The notes below the pieces were generated by a model. It was not told where the DNA came from, made no database searches, and saw only the letters and a program-made list of their open reading frames with translations. Below, in pieces: positions 1 to 13,805 of a stretch of 64,000 nucleotides of DNA. Position numbers and translations under genes: made by a program. Each line of letters starts with the position of its first letter. Positions within the stretch are counted from its first letter, which is position 1. The DNA comes from Sisyra terminalis (lineage: Eukaryota > Arthropoda > Insecta > Neuroptera > Sisyridae), in contig OY292276.1 of the NCBI GenBank assembly GCA_958496175.1, positions 57,983,080 to 58,047,079 on the forward strand, written 5' to 3'.

Positions 1-1620
1 AAAATGCCTCTTTATTTTCAATAAATCCAAAAGTTTTATTAAATGTTGGTTGAAATTTCTGTCCAAAATTAGTCTTTCATAGGGAGTGGATTTAAAAAAA
101 TCGTTTTTAAGGTACCCCTTTAGTAATTTTATACTTCCGCTACAAAAAAAAAGATTCAACTATCCCAAATTTTAGGGTTAATCAAAAGTTATGAATAATT
201 TTTTGGGATAAAAATACAATTTTACAATAGCAAAACCCTCAAAGAACTCAAATGAGTTCAGAAGGATTTTAAGGGGTGCAAAAGTTAATCATCCCTTCCT
301 ATTAAAACCCACAATTTTATATATTACTGGTGACTCCAAAATTGTATTTTTATCTTCTAAAAAGACTACCCCAAATTTTGGCGTTAATCTAAAATTATGT
401 TTATTTTTTTGGGAGAAAAATAATCTTTAGAATAGGAAAACCCTCAAAGAACTCAAATGAGTTCAGAAGGATTTTAAGGGATGCAAAAGTAATCATCCCT
501 TCATATTAAAAGCCACAATTGTATACATTGCTGGGGTTCCAAAATTGCAGTTTAATCTACTTAAAAGACTAAGTAATGTTTCAATTCAATCTTTTTCTTG
601 GCTACAAGGTGGTGGAACCCAGGAAAACCCTTTAAAGTACCTCTTTATTTTCAGTAAATCCAAAAGTTTTATTAAATGAGAGATGGAATTTAAGTTCAAA
701 ATTTGTCGTTCATAGGGGGTGGATTTCAAAAAAACGTTTCTTAAAGTAATCCTTATGTAATATTATGTAATACTTTCTTCAGAAAAAAACGATTCAACTA
801 TCCCAAATTTTGGGTTAGTCAAAAGTTATGAATAATTTTTTGTGAGAAAAATAAAATTTTAGAATAGCAAAACCCTCAAAGAACTCAAATGAATTCAGAA
901 AATTTTAAGGGGTGCAAAAGTTAATCATCCCTTCCTATTAAAACCCACAATTTTATATATTACTGGTGACTCCAAAATTGTATTTTTATCTTCTAAAAAG
1001 ACTACCCCAAATTTTGGCGTTAATCTAAAATTATGTTTATTTTTTTGGGAGAAAAATAATCTTTAGAATAGGAAAACCCTCAAAGAACTCAAATGAGTTC
1101 AGAAGGATATTAAGGGGTGCAAAAGTTAATCATCCCTTCCTACAATAAGCCACAATTTTATGCATTACTGGTGATTCCAAAATTGCAGTTTAATCTACTA
1201 AAAAGACTAAGTAATGATACAGTTCAATTTTTTTCTTGGCTACAAGGTGGTGGAATCCAGGAAACCCCCTAAATAAATACCTCTTTATTTTCAGTAAATC
1301 CAAAAGTTTTATTAAATAAGGGATGGAATTTAAGTCCAAAATTTCTCGTTCATAGGGGGTGGATTTCAAAAAATCGTTTCTTAAGGTACCTCTTTTATAA
1401 TATTAAACTTCTTCCATAAATAAACGATTTAACTACCCCAAATTTTAGCGTTAATGTAAAGTTATGTAAATTTGTTTGCAAGAAAAATAAAATTTTATAA
1501 TAATAAAACTATCCAGGAATTCAGATGGGTTTAAAGGTGCAAAAGTCAATCATCCCTTCCTATTAAAAGCCCACAATTGTGACTCCAAAATTGCAGTTTA
1601 ATCTACTGAAAAAGCTTTGA
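1..1620. repeat. Tandem array, ~636-bp unit, about 2.5 copies
   Basis: Three unit starts share cctctttattttca(a/g)taaa at about 6, 640 and 1280, giving a period near 636. Inside each full unit there is a second level: the block around caaagaactcaaatgagttc occurs twice about 206 bp apart (247 and 453; 880 and 1085). The array is cut by the window edge on the left and decays near 1620. No coding potential is visible. Confidence 0.9.
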
Positions 1621-2145
1621 AAAAATTAAATTATGTATCCAGGTAATTATAAAAGTTCATGTTTCGTAAACTATCGAAATAAATTTATAATGGAGCTTAC
1701 GATCAAATCGATAATTGAAGGGGAATATGAAGCACGTTCGCATCAAAGAAACAACGTTGCACTGAGCTTTGAAATCAATTGACACGCTAGTTAAACATGT
1801 AACGAGAAAGCTTTAAAGAGCTTTTAGATGTTTCGACTCCATAAAAATAATGACATTGTTTTCTCTTTTCCAAACAAGCGATAAAATTTGTAAGCATTGC
1901 TTTTTTTTTTAAATCTTTCAAAAAATATATTTATTCCAATATTTTTTTCCTCCGATATTAAATGCTATGACTTAAGAAAAATGTCTTTAGCATGGGAAAA
2001 TGGGCGAATAGTTTTGGAGACTTCAATGCGTGGTTTTACTAGGCTTTCTTTTGGGCTAATCAATTTATTGATTTGAATGATTAGTAACTTAATTGATTTA
2101 ATTCTTTAATAAAAATGATCGATCATCCCTGAAACTACCCTCTTA

Positions 2146-2324
2146 ATCATTGTTTCCTAACCTGTAGTCCGCGAACCCCTGGGGGTTCGCGATAATTTAA
2201 TGAAGGAATACTTAAATATAATACTGTCCGAAAATTGCACCTTTTTTCACTCAGGGGTTCTTGGCATTATGCTTGATTTTCTTGGGGGTCCGCGACTGAA
2301 AAGGTTAGGAACCGCTGCTCTAAA
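2146..2324 (+). mobile_element. hAT-like MITE, copy 1
   Basis: Short element with GC-rich inverted ends: tttcctaacctgtagtccgc on the left and ggttaggaaccgctgctct on the right, with cccctgggggttcgcg inside the left end. It has no coding capacity. The same family occurs at 2492-2698 and inverted at 28397-28621. Superfamily is inferred only from the look of the ends. Confidence 0.7.
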
Positions 2325-2491
2325 TGAATAAAATTTGATTCTTTTTCTGAAAAAAAAAACTCTTTTTTATTCCTAATTAATTTTTTTTGATAAAAAATAA
2401 ATTTTAAAGGACTTTTTACCTTTACCAACGACTTAATGTATCTTTTTTAGTATGAAGAAGCAAATTTAACATTTCCCTGAAAATACCCTCT

Positions 2492-2698
2492 AAATCATTG
2501 TTTCCTAACCGGTGGTCCGCGGACCCCTTGGGGTCCGCGAGCCTATGTTTAGGGGTTCGCGATAATTTAATGAAGGAATACTAAAATATAATATTGTCCG
2601 AAAATTGCACCTTTTTTTTAACTCAGAAGTCCTTGGCTTTATGCTTGATTTTCTTGTGGTCCGCGGCTGAAAAAGGTTAAGAACCGCTGCTCTAAATG
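2492..2698 (+). mobile_element. hAT-like MITE, copy 2
   Basis: Same family as 2146-2324. The left end has tttcctaaccggtggtccgc, the right end ggttaagaaccgctgctct. It carries an extra gcctatgtttaggggttcgc segment, also present in the copy at 28397-28621 but lost from copy 1. Confidence 0.7.
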
Positions 2699-2845
2699 AA
2701 TAAAATTTGATTCTTATTCTGAAAAAAAAATCCTTTATTCCTAATTATTTTTTTTGCGACAAAAGGTAAATATTAAAGGATTTTTTACCTTTACTAATGA
2801 CTTAATGTATCTATTTTAGTATGAGGGTCCAAATCTAACATTTGA

Positions 2846-4700
2846 ACCCCTCAATCTTCCAATACAGCCGTTTTCTATACAAGAAATTTAATGATTTTAC
2901 TATAAAAACCTTAAGTAGTGATATATCCCGACAATTATTCGAATTTTTATATGATTCTAAATAAATTAATGTTTCCTATAAAATAAGGGATGATACTTAA
3001 TTTTTTACGATTCATTTCATGGAATTAAAGTCCACTTTAGTGATCATCGAAAGTCAAAGCTCAAATTGTTTCAACTACATCAGTTTTAACGATCCAAGTT
3101 TATACTTTTCATTAATATAAAATTAATTAAATCGTAAACCAAAGATGGGGGGAGGACGGCGGCGTATACCGAAAAATTGAATTTACTCGGTGGTGTGAAA
3201 AATATCAAACAAAATATTTACAAAACGTCGACAATTTTGACATATAGAAGGGGGTGGAAACGGACGTTATAGGGATGCGAGGGTGGCGTTTCTTCCCATC
3301 TCAAGATTCATTTTATGAATATTACCTTGAAAATATTCAAATAATGAAATATTTCACTTCTTATCACATACACATACACAGCTATAATTACAGTCAAAAC
3401 GTAAAATATTATGTAGGACATTTCCAAGGAGTTGTATGGGGAAGAATTTCAAATATATCGCCCGAGGGGGTGGGGGTGAGACTTGCGGGGTTGGCCTGTC
3501 TCCGGATGAATGAATCAATAATAGTAACACAGCGATAATGGATAGAATGAACAGAAAAAAAAAATAACAAAAATATCAAAACTTGGCTCATATATTTTAA
3601 TAATCGTGGGAACCGATCAAAGATGGCACTTTTTTTTCTCTCGTATTATTCAAAATATTTAAAAGTATTCGTCTCATTTCTTTCTTCGTTTAATGGACGA
3701 TGAAGTGTTTTATTTCCAGTTCGATTGACAAAGATAAATGAGAGAGCTTTTTAAAGCTTCTTTCTTTGTGCCACTGGGTGTTTTTTTTTTCGTCAATTGG
3801 TAACAGGAACAAAACGGGAATTGTAGGCACTTATTTTTCGGGGGTGTCGTCGGGGGAATTTAAAGTTAAACTATTTTTAGTCGTTCTCGTGGGAAATGAT
3901 GTTAAAAAGTTTGTCTTTACGTTACATTTACGTTTTAGATGGCAATGACGTCACATTGAAACATTGATATTTCCAATTTCACTACCCCAAACGTGTCCCA
4001 TTTTACATTCAACTCGTTGTTAATAGTTTATGGGGGATGACAAGAAACGAGGGGTGGATATTTAAAGCGAAAAACTATGGAAATTATATTTTGATTTTTA
4101 ACTAAAATTTTAATTTTACTGATTTCAAAGGAAAATTGTAACAAATACTTGACCCCCATGTTGACTTAATGTCTCCATTGTTGATTACGATAATGCACTA
4201 TTTTCATTGTGTACCCGTAACCTAAAACAAAAGGGGTTGCTAGTGCGGTTAACATGGGGTAAATATGTTATAGAATTGAAGTGGAATTGTGTACGGTACG
4301 TAAACAATGTATCTATCCAGAAATAGTCGCAGAGAAAATGGGACTAGTACCAATAGAAGAGATCCATTACTTGCAACAATAGAATATGAATTACTCGGTG
4401 TTTTTTATTTCCTTATACTTATAATTTTGTCCACGTGAACTACATTGAACTTCAATGGAGAAAAAAAAATTGTATAGCATAATTGTCATCAAATTTTATT
4501 AATAGAAACCAAAAGTTTACATCAACAATGAAGTAAAAAATCAATGAAAACATAATAATAACTTAGGTAAAGTAGGTAAAGTTCCTGTCGTATATTTTGA
4601 AAACTATTAACTTATATTTTACTTTATTTTGTTTGGGCGTTTTTTATTTAAAAATTTGTTCCAAAAATAAAATAAAAAATGTATAATTTGGAAATATTGC
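2846..4700. other. No recognised feature
   Basis: Mostly AT-rich with short GC-richer patches (3140-3180, 3460-3500). A 94-codon open frame at 3254-3538 has low-complexity content (HIHIHS) and no recognised domain, so it is not called. Confidence 0.5.
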
Positions 4701-4704
4701 TTTT

Positions 4705-5915
4705 GGGTCAGTCCAATTCAGTCAAATTTTTTAGTTCTGTTTTTTTTTTGCTGTCACCCCTACATGTTGGTAGTTCAAATTCATCATTATTTTACTTTAT
4801 CGTTTTTAGTTTTCCGGTGGTGGCCATATTAGTTTTACTAGGCGCAGGCATTTTCGCACTTTAAAGGGTTTGCGGAAACTTGATTATCTCTGGCCCTATT
4901 TGTCCTATGAATATGAAACTAAAAGCAGTGGGTTCATGTAAATATAAACTATAAGATTGTAATAAGACGTTTTCACCGTAATGTAATTTTAAGAGGTGAA
5001 ATTTCAGCCTAAATTTTTATCTCTCATTTGTAAAAACTTGGACTTGGAGATTAGTTGATGACTATGGGTACGTACATACATTATTAGCTTTCAGAAAGAA
5101 GTATATGTTTTAAATTTAAGATATGAATAACAGTTAGCCCAGAGTATATGTTGTTTTGTGTAAAATGCCCTTTTTGTCAAGTATATGTCACATATTAAAT
5201 GGTTAAATACATTATATTCACCTACTGAAGTATGCATTATTTTGACATTTTGTGCTTGCAATACCTCTGCTCCTAGTCAAATCTCACACTCCAAATTTTA
5301 GGTGCATAATACTATCGTACAGTACTATAATGGGGTGATATTTCAGATTTTTGTCTGGTCCCCCAACAGAGATATGGAGCTCAGAAAATTGCAAATTTTG
5401 AAAATTTCCAAATTTTGTTATTTTTTATTTTAAAAGAGGCTTAAAGTCTCAGACTTCAAATTTTGTATTTGAACAAACCTATTTGTTTGTAAAAAAAGTG
5501 TTAACGTGTAGACTCTTTCCCTTCCTTCGCAATCTTTCCGTGAAAATTGGAGTTTTTACAAATGAGAGCTAAAAATTTAGGCTGAAATTTCATCCCTTAG
5601 AATAACATTTAGGTGAAAACGTCTTGTTACAACTTTATAGCTTATATTTTCATAAATCCACTGCTTTTAGTTTCATTTTGATAGGACAAATAAGGCCTGA
5701 GATAATCAAGTTTCTGCAAACCCTTAAAAGTGCGAAAATGTCTGCACCTAGTAAAACTAATATGGCCACCACCGGAAAACTAAAAACAATAAAATTAAAA
5801 TAATGATGAATTTGGACTACCAACATGTTGGGGTGATAGCACACACAAATTTTTTTTTTTAAATGGTCCTGCAACCATTTCATTTATTTTTGGACCACTT
5901 TATTTGGACTGACCC
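4705..5915. mobile_element. Foldback (long-inverted-repeat) element, 1.2 kb
   Basis: Arms of ~340-370 bp (4705-5045 and 5548-5915) are inverted copies, meeting at a ~500-bp centre. The outer ends are GGGTCAGTCC and its complement GGACTGACCC. The arms contain ttccggtggtggccatatta and its complement. The small open frames in the arms mirror each other and are a by-product of the inversion. Confidence 0.85.
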
Positions 5916-6539
5916 TTTTTTTACGGCTAAAAGTCTTAGGATTACTTTGAGTCTAGAGTTATAAATATTCGTCATAGTCGAAAGCTATAATCCTAAACGT
6001 TAGCTCTACATATGTGTTCTTAAGGAATGATAAATATTTAATACATCAATATATCCACAATGAAAAGAGGTCAAAACCAAAGAAGTTCTCAAAATTAAAA
6101 AAAAAAACTTAACTTTAGAAACAGTAATATAATTACCCTCATTATTGTTACCCTTTTTTATATCCTCAGTGATATTCAATAGTAATAATTCGACTTTAAA
6201 AAAATTATCTGGATGGTAATTTTCTATCAATTAGAATTATTTAATTAATTAGATAGAAGCCAATTGTTGCATTTGTGCATCCCAAAAATCCAAATTTTGA
6301 GATTTGTACAATTTTAAGGGGACAAAAGAACTCTTCATTTTTAGCTATTAAATAGAGAAAATAAGCTAAATTTAGATACTCGAGGCTTTAAGGGTTGCTT
6401 TTTACAAATATTGGGTCCATTAAGATCTTTCATGCATCTGGAGACCCAGGAATCTCATCCCCTGAAGCTTATTGAGAATTTTTCTTTAAATGAGTTATAA
6501 TAAGTTATTAAGAGGTTTTGGCGTCACTAGTTACGAATA

Positions 6540-6835
6540 TAAGGTTCATGAAGTTTTTCAAAACATCTGAAGGTAGATGTTACCTAGTAGACGTCATCTT
6601 CTGGAGCTTTTTTCTTTAAAATTTGGCTAAAATGAGTTCAAAAAGCACAAAAATAGAGTTGTGATATATATTCGTGTTTTAACATCGTTTTTGTGATCAG
6701 TAATCCTAAATAGTGATAAGTAAATCTTTGAACATTATTTTCCACAAAAGCCTCGAAAAACTCCAGAAGATGATATCCACGTCTACCTCCAGGTACGTTA
6801 GAGAACCTCATGAACATTATATTTAGCATCAGGGA
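6540..6835. repeat. Inverted repeat in a degenerate repeat region
   Basis: A block around gacgtcatcttctggagc (6590-6608) recurs inverted around ccagaagatgatatccacgt (6762-6781), with matching flanks. Weaker relatives of the unit occur near 6420-6470 and 7080-7160. Confidence 0.6.
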
Positions 6836-9799
6836 CTTCTTAAACCTCTTCTGTATGTTTTTTGAACTAATATTGTAATGCTCGAAAAACTCTGGGATAG
6901 TTCAAGTTCATCAAAAAATTTTAACGATCACTAGAGGATCCAAATAAGTAGACATCAAATCCAGACGAAGATATTTATTCAATGTGATATACTAACTTAA
7001 ATGCTTAGCTGCAAAACCTAGCGAAATTTATATCCAGGAATATGGGACATTACAATTATGTTAGAAATTTGGAAAAACTTCCAGCAAAAGATGTCTACTT
7101 TCTTTCATTTACGGATATACTAGGGAACTTTATGCATCTTACATTCGTAATCAGTGACCCTAAAGGCTAGTTAATAAGTGGCTATAGTTCATGTCAAAGA
7201 AAACTCATAATAATTTTCAGGGGATAAGTATGCGATCCAAAAGACTCCTAAGGACTAAAGTTTGATTAATTTTTATCGGAAAATGATGATTGATCTTATA
7301 CTTTTCTCGCCTCAAAATTATGCACCCAATATATGCATTTTTAAGCAACACAAGTGCCACAACTCGTTTGTATAAAATAAAAGTGGTACCAATTTTTAAA
7401 TGATCTTAAATGTTAGTCCTTTTATTTGTTGTGAAATGCTTTTCCATTTGGATGATTAAGTTCCCCCCCCCTGCCTGAGGTAATACTATCCATCCTAATT
7501 CATTCCTTTTTTGCAGGTTTTTTTTGTGCATTCTTAGCTTGCATTATCATATAGCAAAGTAATAGCAAGTAACTTTCTCTGTTGATAATTCTTGCACAGT
7601 TTTGGGTACTTGGATGATCGATCAAAATTGAAAAGGGATATTTCACAAATCCTTGATAATCTGACAAAGATTTGCTTCCAATTCTTAAATCTCTAGTTGC
7701 TACTATAGCTGCAAACTTCAACGATTTTGAATTTGAAAACCGCATATTTTAGTAACAAATTTACTACTTTTGCAACACTTAATAAACCACACAGTGCTGA
7801 ATTTATATTTGTTCTAGTATTTTACTAAACATTACAATTGTTAATTGTATAAAAATACATATTTTTTATCTTTTGTGAATTAAATAAGCCGCTTTGCTTA
7901 CAAAATAATGAATGGTTTGATAAGTGCCTACTTATATCAAAAGTCATACATACATGTATAAATGTTTGCCTATACTAGCTACTATTAAAATGACTTCACT
8001 TTATTAACGTTTATCACCGACTTTGGTATCCTTTTTCAAATCAATGCATATTAATATATTACCAAACTTCAATTTTTATGTACCAAGCCATTACCTCTTT
8101 TAAATCCATCAACAATGGCAAATAATTTAACATAGTACAACCTGATTTTCCCACTTTGCCTGAATACGATGTAGATACTTATACCTACTACAACTCAATG
8201 TTGATATCAATTGTTTGGCCTATAAGAGCCAAAAATAATGTTTATTAATTCATTTTTAATATTGCTAAATCCTAATTTCTTAGACAGCGTTTAAATAAAG
8301 AGTTTCATTAGCCTTTATAATCTAAAAGTTTTTAGATTTTAGATTTACTTCTTGGTTCTGAATTTTTGAAATTCTTTTAAGACAAAATTGCAAATTTAAA
8401 ACAAGTAAGGAGATTAAAATTGAGTGTAAACAGTGTAAGAATAATAACAATTGAAAGACTAATAAGAGATACACATAATAGAACATATGCATTGAACTAT
8501 GAACATTGTTGAATTCGATTCTTAATATATGAACATTTCATTACATTAAAATTGAACCACATAACTTATTTGAATTTAAAATATAAAAACTTTTATTGCT
8601 TTAAATAATATTCTTTAAATATCAATTATTCATTTTAGTTTCACTTCGCAAATTTGAAAAATATGTGCATACAATAGCCGTGCAATTGGCGACGACCTTC
8701 TCTCTCGCCACAGGGGGCTCATCAAATTCTTGAGAAAAATGACCTTCTAATGGATTATTTTTAACATTTTGCGATTTCAATTGAAAAATTGACATTTTTA
8801 ATCAAATAAAATGTTAACCTTACTTCTGGAAAGTACTGTGAAATATTTTTACAATATTAAAAATGAATTTGGTGAATTGGTTTTAGTAGTGGAAAAATTC
8901 AGGATATGGTTTTTTATTGAAGTGAATTCAGTGATTAATATACACATGAAGTCAATTTTAATGCAAGGTATGTGATATTTTGAGTTATTATTTCATGGGA
9001 ATTGATTTCTGAAAAAATACAAAGTTTTAAAGACATCAAAGTTATTTTAAGTATAAATCAATCGATGGAAATCTCAAACTCGTTAATTTATATCTGTTGC
9101 CTTCTACATATATGAATTTCATACATTATGCAATATGCATCGAAAAAAAAATAATTACATTATATGCTGTCCCTCGAGTATAACCCATAGATTAGCCCTG
9201 GTGCAATTTTTGGTAGAAATGTGATGAAAACGCAATCCAGAGGATTGTTTAGATAAAAAGTTTTAGAGGAAAGAATTTGGGCAGGGTTAGTATGATCTAT
9301 TAAATTAGTAGATCTAACAATTTTTTTTTAAAATCATTCTTTAATGAGGCTACCAAAGAAAGGAAAGGTAAAGTCTTTATGGAAACCGTAGTACGGTTAT
9401 TTACATAATTATAGGATAAGGAGCATAAATTATGAGATGGAAAACTTTGGGTAGAAAGAATTGGAGTACTTAGATATTTGAAGGTTTTGTAGAGTCTTAC
9501 AATACTTTTCCATAGGCCCAGGTAGGTTCCAATAGGGTTTTATGAATTTCGAGACTAGTTTTTATATTTTTTAAAGATTTCCGTTGCGAATTTTTGGTGC
9601 TCTTGGTATAATGTTGTTATTGAAGTATTAGAGAGGGTTAGCTGATCGTATTAGTGTTAATTGTAGTTGTTAAAGGTAAAATTTAAAAAAAAAATAGCTT
9701 AATAATTTATTGAAAAAAAATAGACATTTCTTAAAACTTTGCGAATATTTGCTCTTAGAACTAATTTTTTCGGAAAATAAGGTTTCATGAAAATACTTA
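6836..9799. other. No recognised gene
   Basis: AT-rich sequence with faint relatives of the 6540-6835 repeat until about 7200. A short C run lies at 7464. No coding or RNA gene seen. Confidence 0.5.
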
Positions 9800-10439
9800 T
9801 TTTATTCAAAATGATTCCCTCTATTACCTATATAATTTTGCCACCTATTCTAACAATTTGAAGAAACAATTCAAAAAAAAAAAAATCCATCTTTTGGTCA
9901 AAACTAGTCAGCGAGTTATTTTTGTAGAACTTCGTAAGATGAGAAGTGTTTCTCAACAAGTGCGGGTGCTATTGATACGAATAAGTAATAATCTGAAGAA
10001 GCCAAGTCTAAATGTGATAATAGCCAGATGTGAAAGTATTTTCAATCTAAAACCTTAATCATATCTTTTACTCGGTTTTCTGTGTGACCAGGGGAATTAC
10101 CATGCTGCAAGAGATCACTTTATATTGCCTATTTTGATATTCTGGCCGTTTTCGTGCTAAAGCTTGATTCAAATATACTATCGCAAGTTGCTGTTGTATT
10201 GAATTACCATTTTCATACAACTACTCTTATAATTTGATGTCTTCACACTTCTTCGGTGGTTTTCCACGTTCTTCGTTCTCCACGTCCATATTGTTATTTA
10301 TTTTTTTTTAAAACCATTTAAAACACTTAGATTTACGCATAACGTAAACTTTGACAAACATTCGATGCAATTTTGTTGCAGTTTTTTTTAAATGGTAACC
10401 GAAAATCAATGCCGTCCACAAATTGGACTTTTTAGACAT
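9800..10439 (-). pseudogene. Decayed, internally deleted mariner (Tc1/mariner) transposase
   Basis: On the minus strand, broken pieces of a mariner transposase appear in order. They are a start at 10437-10439 followed by KKTATKLHRMFVKVYV (helix-turn-helix region), VENEERGKPPKK (linker), NQALARKRPEYQNRQYKVI, a QHGNSPGH segment where intact elements have QHDNARPH, SSDYYLF for the third catalytic Asp motif, and HFSSYEVLQK. The middle of the protein with the first catalytic Asp is missing. Several stops and frame changes interrupt the rest, and the second catalytic Asp is Gly. It cannot be active. Motif comparison is from memory of mariner families; the fragment order and spacing make it convincing. 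Confidence 0.85.
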
Positions 10440-10559
10440 AAAATACGATATGTTCCATGCTATTAAAAATGATGAAGTCGTGGGATATTTACACTTTAAC
10501 TCATTGAAAATCTTTGCCAAATATCAAAACTAAATAAATGTCTGAATAATATGGTTTTA

Positions 10560-12000
10560 CAGACCCTGTATTAGCCACCCTTACCACTTACTATTAAATT
10601 CCAATTTTATATTAACAAACCTGATATATCCATAAAAAATGTTAAAGTAGGATTGCCTATCATAGTAATCTCTTAAGTAATATCATTCCCAAGATCTTCC
10701 CTGGTTTACTTATGGGCAAGGGAAAGTAAATTCCTTTCCCTTTAGAAGAAAAGCAAGAAAATAAAATCATCACATACGAATACGACAAGTACTTACTATT
10801 AGGAATGCCAAAGTAACAATCCTTAACTTTAAAGTTGATTTTCTGCAAAACTATTGAAAATACATCAACAAAATTTACAAAAGTGATTGCTATAAAGATA
10901 CTACTTAAATTATTTAATATGTGTAAAATATCGAATAATTAGGAGGGCTGTTATTATTCTAATCCCTGGGGTGATAATTTTTCCAAACGTTTTTCCTGGT
11001 TCTTTGATGTTTTTAAATTGTTTTAACTAATAACACAAATTTTGTAAAATTATTAAATTAAAAGGGGTGCATTGGTAGGATATCAGGAAAATTCATTTTC
11101 TTGCACTTATTTTTTTTGTACATCGTAGGGGTTGTAAAGAAAAACAAGTTTAATTTTAATCTCAAAATTTGTGTACTGAGTTTTGAAGTATATAACTTCC
11201 TGGATTCCCTCAATTCCGCGAAATGCTGAAAAAGAGAGGAAATGTTTTACATTTCCTCGAAAAATTATTGAAATTTTGAAATATCGATCTCTTAAAATTT
11301 CTAAGTACCTAGACACCAAAGAGGTTGACTGCCAAATGGGTTCTAATGTTTAACCAAAATTCAAATATTGTGCTTTTTATTTTAGGTAAATGATTTGATT
11401 TTTCTAAAGTTCTTAATATTGAGGTGGAAAACTAAGTAAAATTTTCATTTAAAAATCGTTTGAACAATGAAAAATTCGCAGATTTTTTGAAAATTTAAGC
11501 TATTTTGCTTACTTTATTGCTTATGTTACTAGAAAAAAATTAACTTCATATATATATTTTGGCTATCTTGCCGAGCGTCCATGCAGAATGAGCTATGCGC
11601 ATGCGCGCTGTTATCCCCACTTACGCATTCAAAACATTGGTAAGGATACTCACTCACTAATGTATTTATTTGTGAATACGTATTTCGGATTTTCAGGTTT
11701 ACAATATGTGAGAGCCAAAAAACATAATGCTCATTTATAAACTAAACTTAACCTTTTCAAATATATCTACTTATCAGAATTTAAATTTTTAAACAGACCC
11801 TTAGTTTTTGTTTCTAATAATAAATCAACTTTGTTTTATATTCAGCAGTAATAACGTTTCGCTTTTAACGGACTTTGATTGATTATTAAATTTGAAATTT
11901 CGATTGTTTATTAAACGTTATCCCTTACAAACTTTGCTACCGTTTTTCACTCTTTTAGGGGAGAAATTTTCAAAAACCCTTTCCTATTATATATCTCCAT
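10560..12000. other. No recognised gene
   Basis: AT-rich. A segment at about 11870-11925 recurs in similar form at 12690-12745 (ttaaatttgaaatttcgatt against ttaaatttaaaatttcgatt), which may mark direct repeats of a decayed element. Confidence 0.4.
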
Positions 12001-12016
12001 CGTATAAGGAAAACAC

Positions 12017-12235
12017 TTTCCAAATTTCATCGACACAAATGTGTCTAATATTTGAAAATACAATGTAAAACGAAAAAAATTATGATCTTTATTGTGATTA
12101 TCATGACTAAAAAACTATTCGATTTTCCAAATTTCATCGACACAAATATGCACTTATATTTGAAAATACAATGCAAAACGAAAAAAATTATGTCCTTTAT
12201 TATTTTGATTATCATGACTAAAAATCAATTCGATT
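12017..12235. repeat. Tandem duplication, ~108-bp unit, two copies
   Basis: Both copies begin tttccaaatttcatcgacac and contain aaacgaaaaaaattatg and gattatcatgactaaaaa. The short open frame across them is a product of the duplication. Confidence 0.85.
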
Positions 12236-12775
12236 TCGCACATTTGGACGTTATACATACAAAATTCTTGCAAATAGATGGAAATCGTGGAAGTAAATAC
12301 GAATATTTTATTTATTTTCAATAACAATAATTGGTTTTCAAATTGTTCTAAATACCGAAGAAAAGTTAGTATGGAAGATGTAATATTTGAATTGCCAGTG
12401 AAATATATGGCGAAAAATTGCTACCTTAATGCTTTTCAGCCGAATATATAATAACTCCAGATCACAACCATTGGTTCATAAAAAAAATAGATTTTAAAAA
12501 GTTTGATTGTTGAAAAACGAACCAAAATTTAGAATCGCCTATTTGGCATAAGAACTACATGAGTATTAAACTTTCATACTAATTTAGTGAAATGACGTTA
12601 TATAAATGTTATTTAAATGATATAAAAAAACAGTTATATTTTTTTTCTTAATATAATTTTAGATAAACTTTTTTTTATATTAACAACACTGTGATTATTA
12701 AATTTAAAATTTCGATTGTTAATTAACTATACATTATCTCATATTAAACATTTTATTAAGATAAAACCTTTAGTT

Positions 12776-12799
12776 GCGAATGCAACGGGCAACTACTAG
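12776..12799 (+). mobile_element. Possible 3' end of a second Helitron-like element
   Basis: The sequence gcgaatgcaacgggcaac followed by tactag|t resembles the GC-rich Helitron-like terminus at 21170-21195 and ends in CTAG before T. No matching 5' end was found with certainty, so element length is unknown. Confidence 0.3.
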
Positions 12800-13805
12800 T
12801 TTAATTATATTTTGCTTACATTTTTATTTATTTGACAAGAAAAGATTGAACTTTTAATTAATTAGGAACTTTTCTTTGATTTTTGCTAATCTTATTGGTT
12901 CGATACTAATAAACTCTTAATTTATAATCCAAAAGGTCTTTTGGATTTTCCTTTCCCCAAAACGATTAGAAAAGTAAAACAAATTTAGTTACTTTTTTGG
13001 GTCATAGATGGTGCTGGCGCTCGGAAAAATTTTCAATTACCCAAATAAATCCAAGCTCTATCCTTTTACGTCTATACTGATACCGTGATATTTTTATAAA
13101 TATCAAATTTTCTCTTTTCCATCTCTCGACATTTAGCAAAAGTTTCCCTTAAAAATTTACCATTGAAATTGAAATTTTTCACGAGTTTCACTCGTCAACC
13201 ACCTGCTTTTTCAAAAATCGCGTGCTTATCAAAAAATGCATGCATTCGAATCGTGTCGGTGTTGGAAAAAAAAAAGAACTCTGGCCGATGCGATGTTTTG
13301 AACGATAAAAGGAAGACCTGATGAAATAGATTAGGGGATGGGGATTTTAAGGGAGGTTTCTATAATATGTAATGTGAGAGTTGGCGAGGATCCGCCACGG
13401 AGGGTGAGAAGGAAGTAGAGGTTGCAGGGTGTCAAAAGCTTATAATGATGTTGCTGATGATGATGACGTTAAAGTTTTAGTGTGGTTCATGGCCTACTTT
13501 AAATTTGTATATGTATATAATACATAGGGGTAGTTATATATGCGATATACAAGTAATATATGTATATGTACGGTTGTATGTGAATTTTTTCAACGATATA
13601 TGTACATACAAACTAATTTGTGACATTTAATAGAGAGACGAAATCATTTAAATGCCACATGTAGTGAAGTTAAAATAACTTTTTTCAAATAGGATTATAT
13701 TTACACGTAGGTATACGTCGGTATCTAAATTTGTCTATTGAAACATTCGCAATGGCAAATAATTTTTTTAAATAAAATAAAATTGAAAAACATTTACTTT
13801 TTGAG
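12800..13805. other. No recognised gene
   Basis: Somewhat more complex sequence at 13190-13480 with purine-rich runs, then TA-rich microsatellite-like sequence (gtatatgtatataata) at 13508-13600. Nothing assignable. Confidence 0.4.

Larger units (their letters stand above)
2110..2845. repeat. Direct tandem duplication (~365 bp) with a MITE in each copy
   Basis: Copies at about 2110-2480 and 2481-2845 share both the MITE and its flank (for example aaaatttgattctt and gacttaatgtatc). The MITE was therefore present before the duplication. Confidence 0.8.

Noticed and set aside
4679..5883. Two similar small hydrophobic proteins on opposite strands
   Set aside because: They are mirror translations of the two arms of one foldback element.
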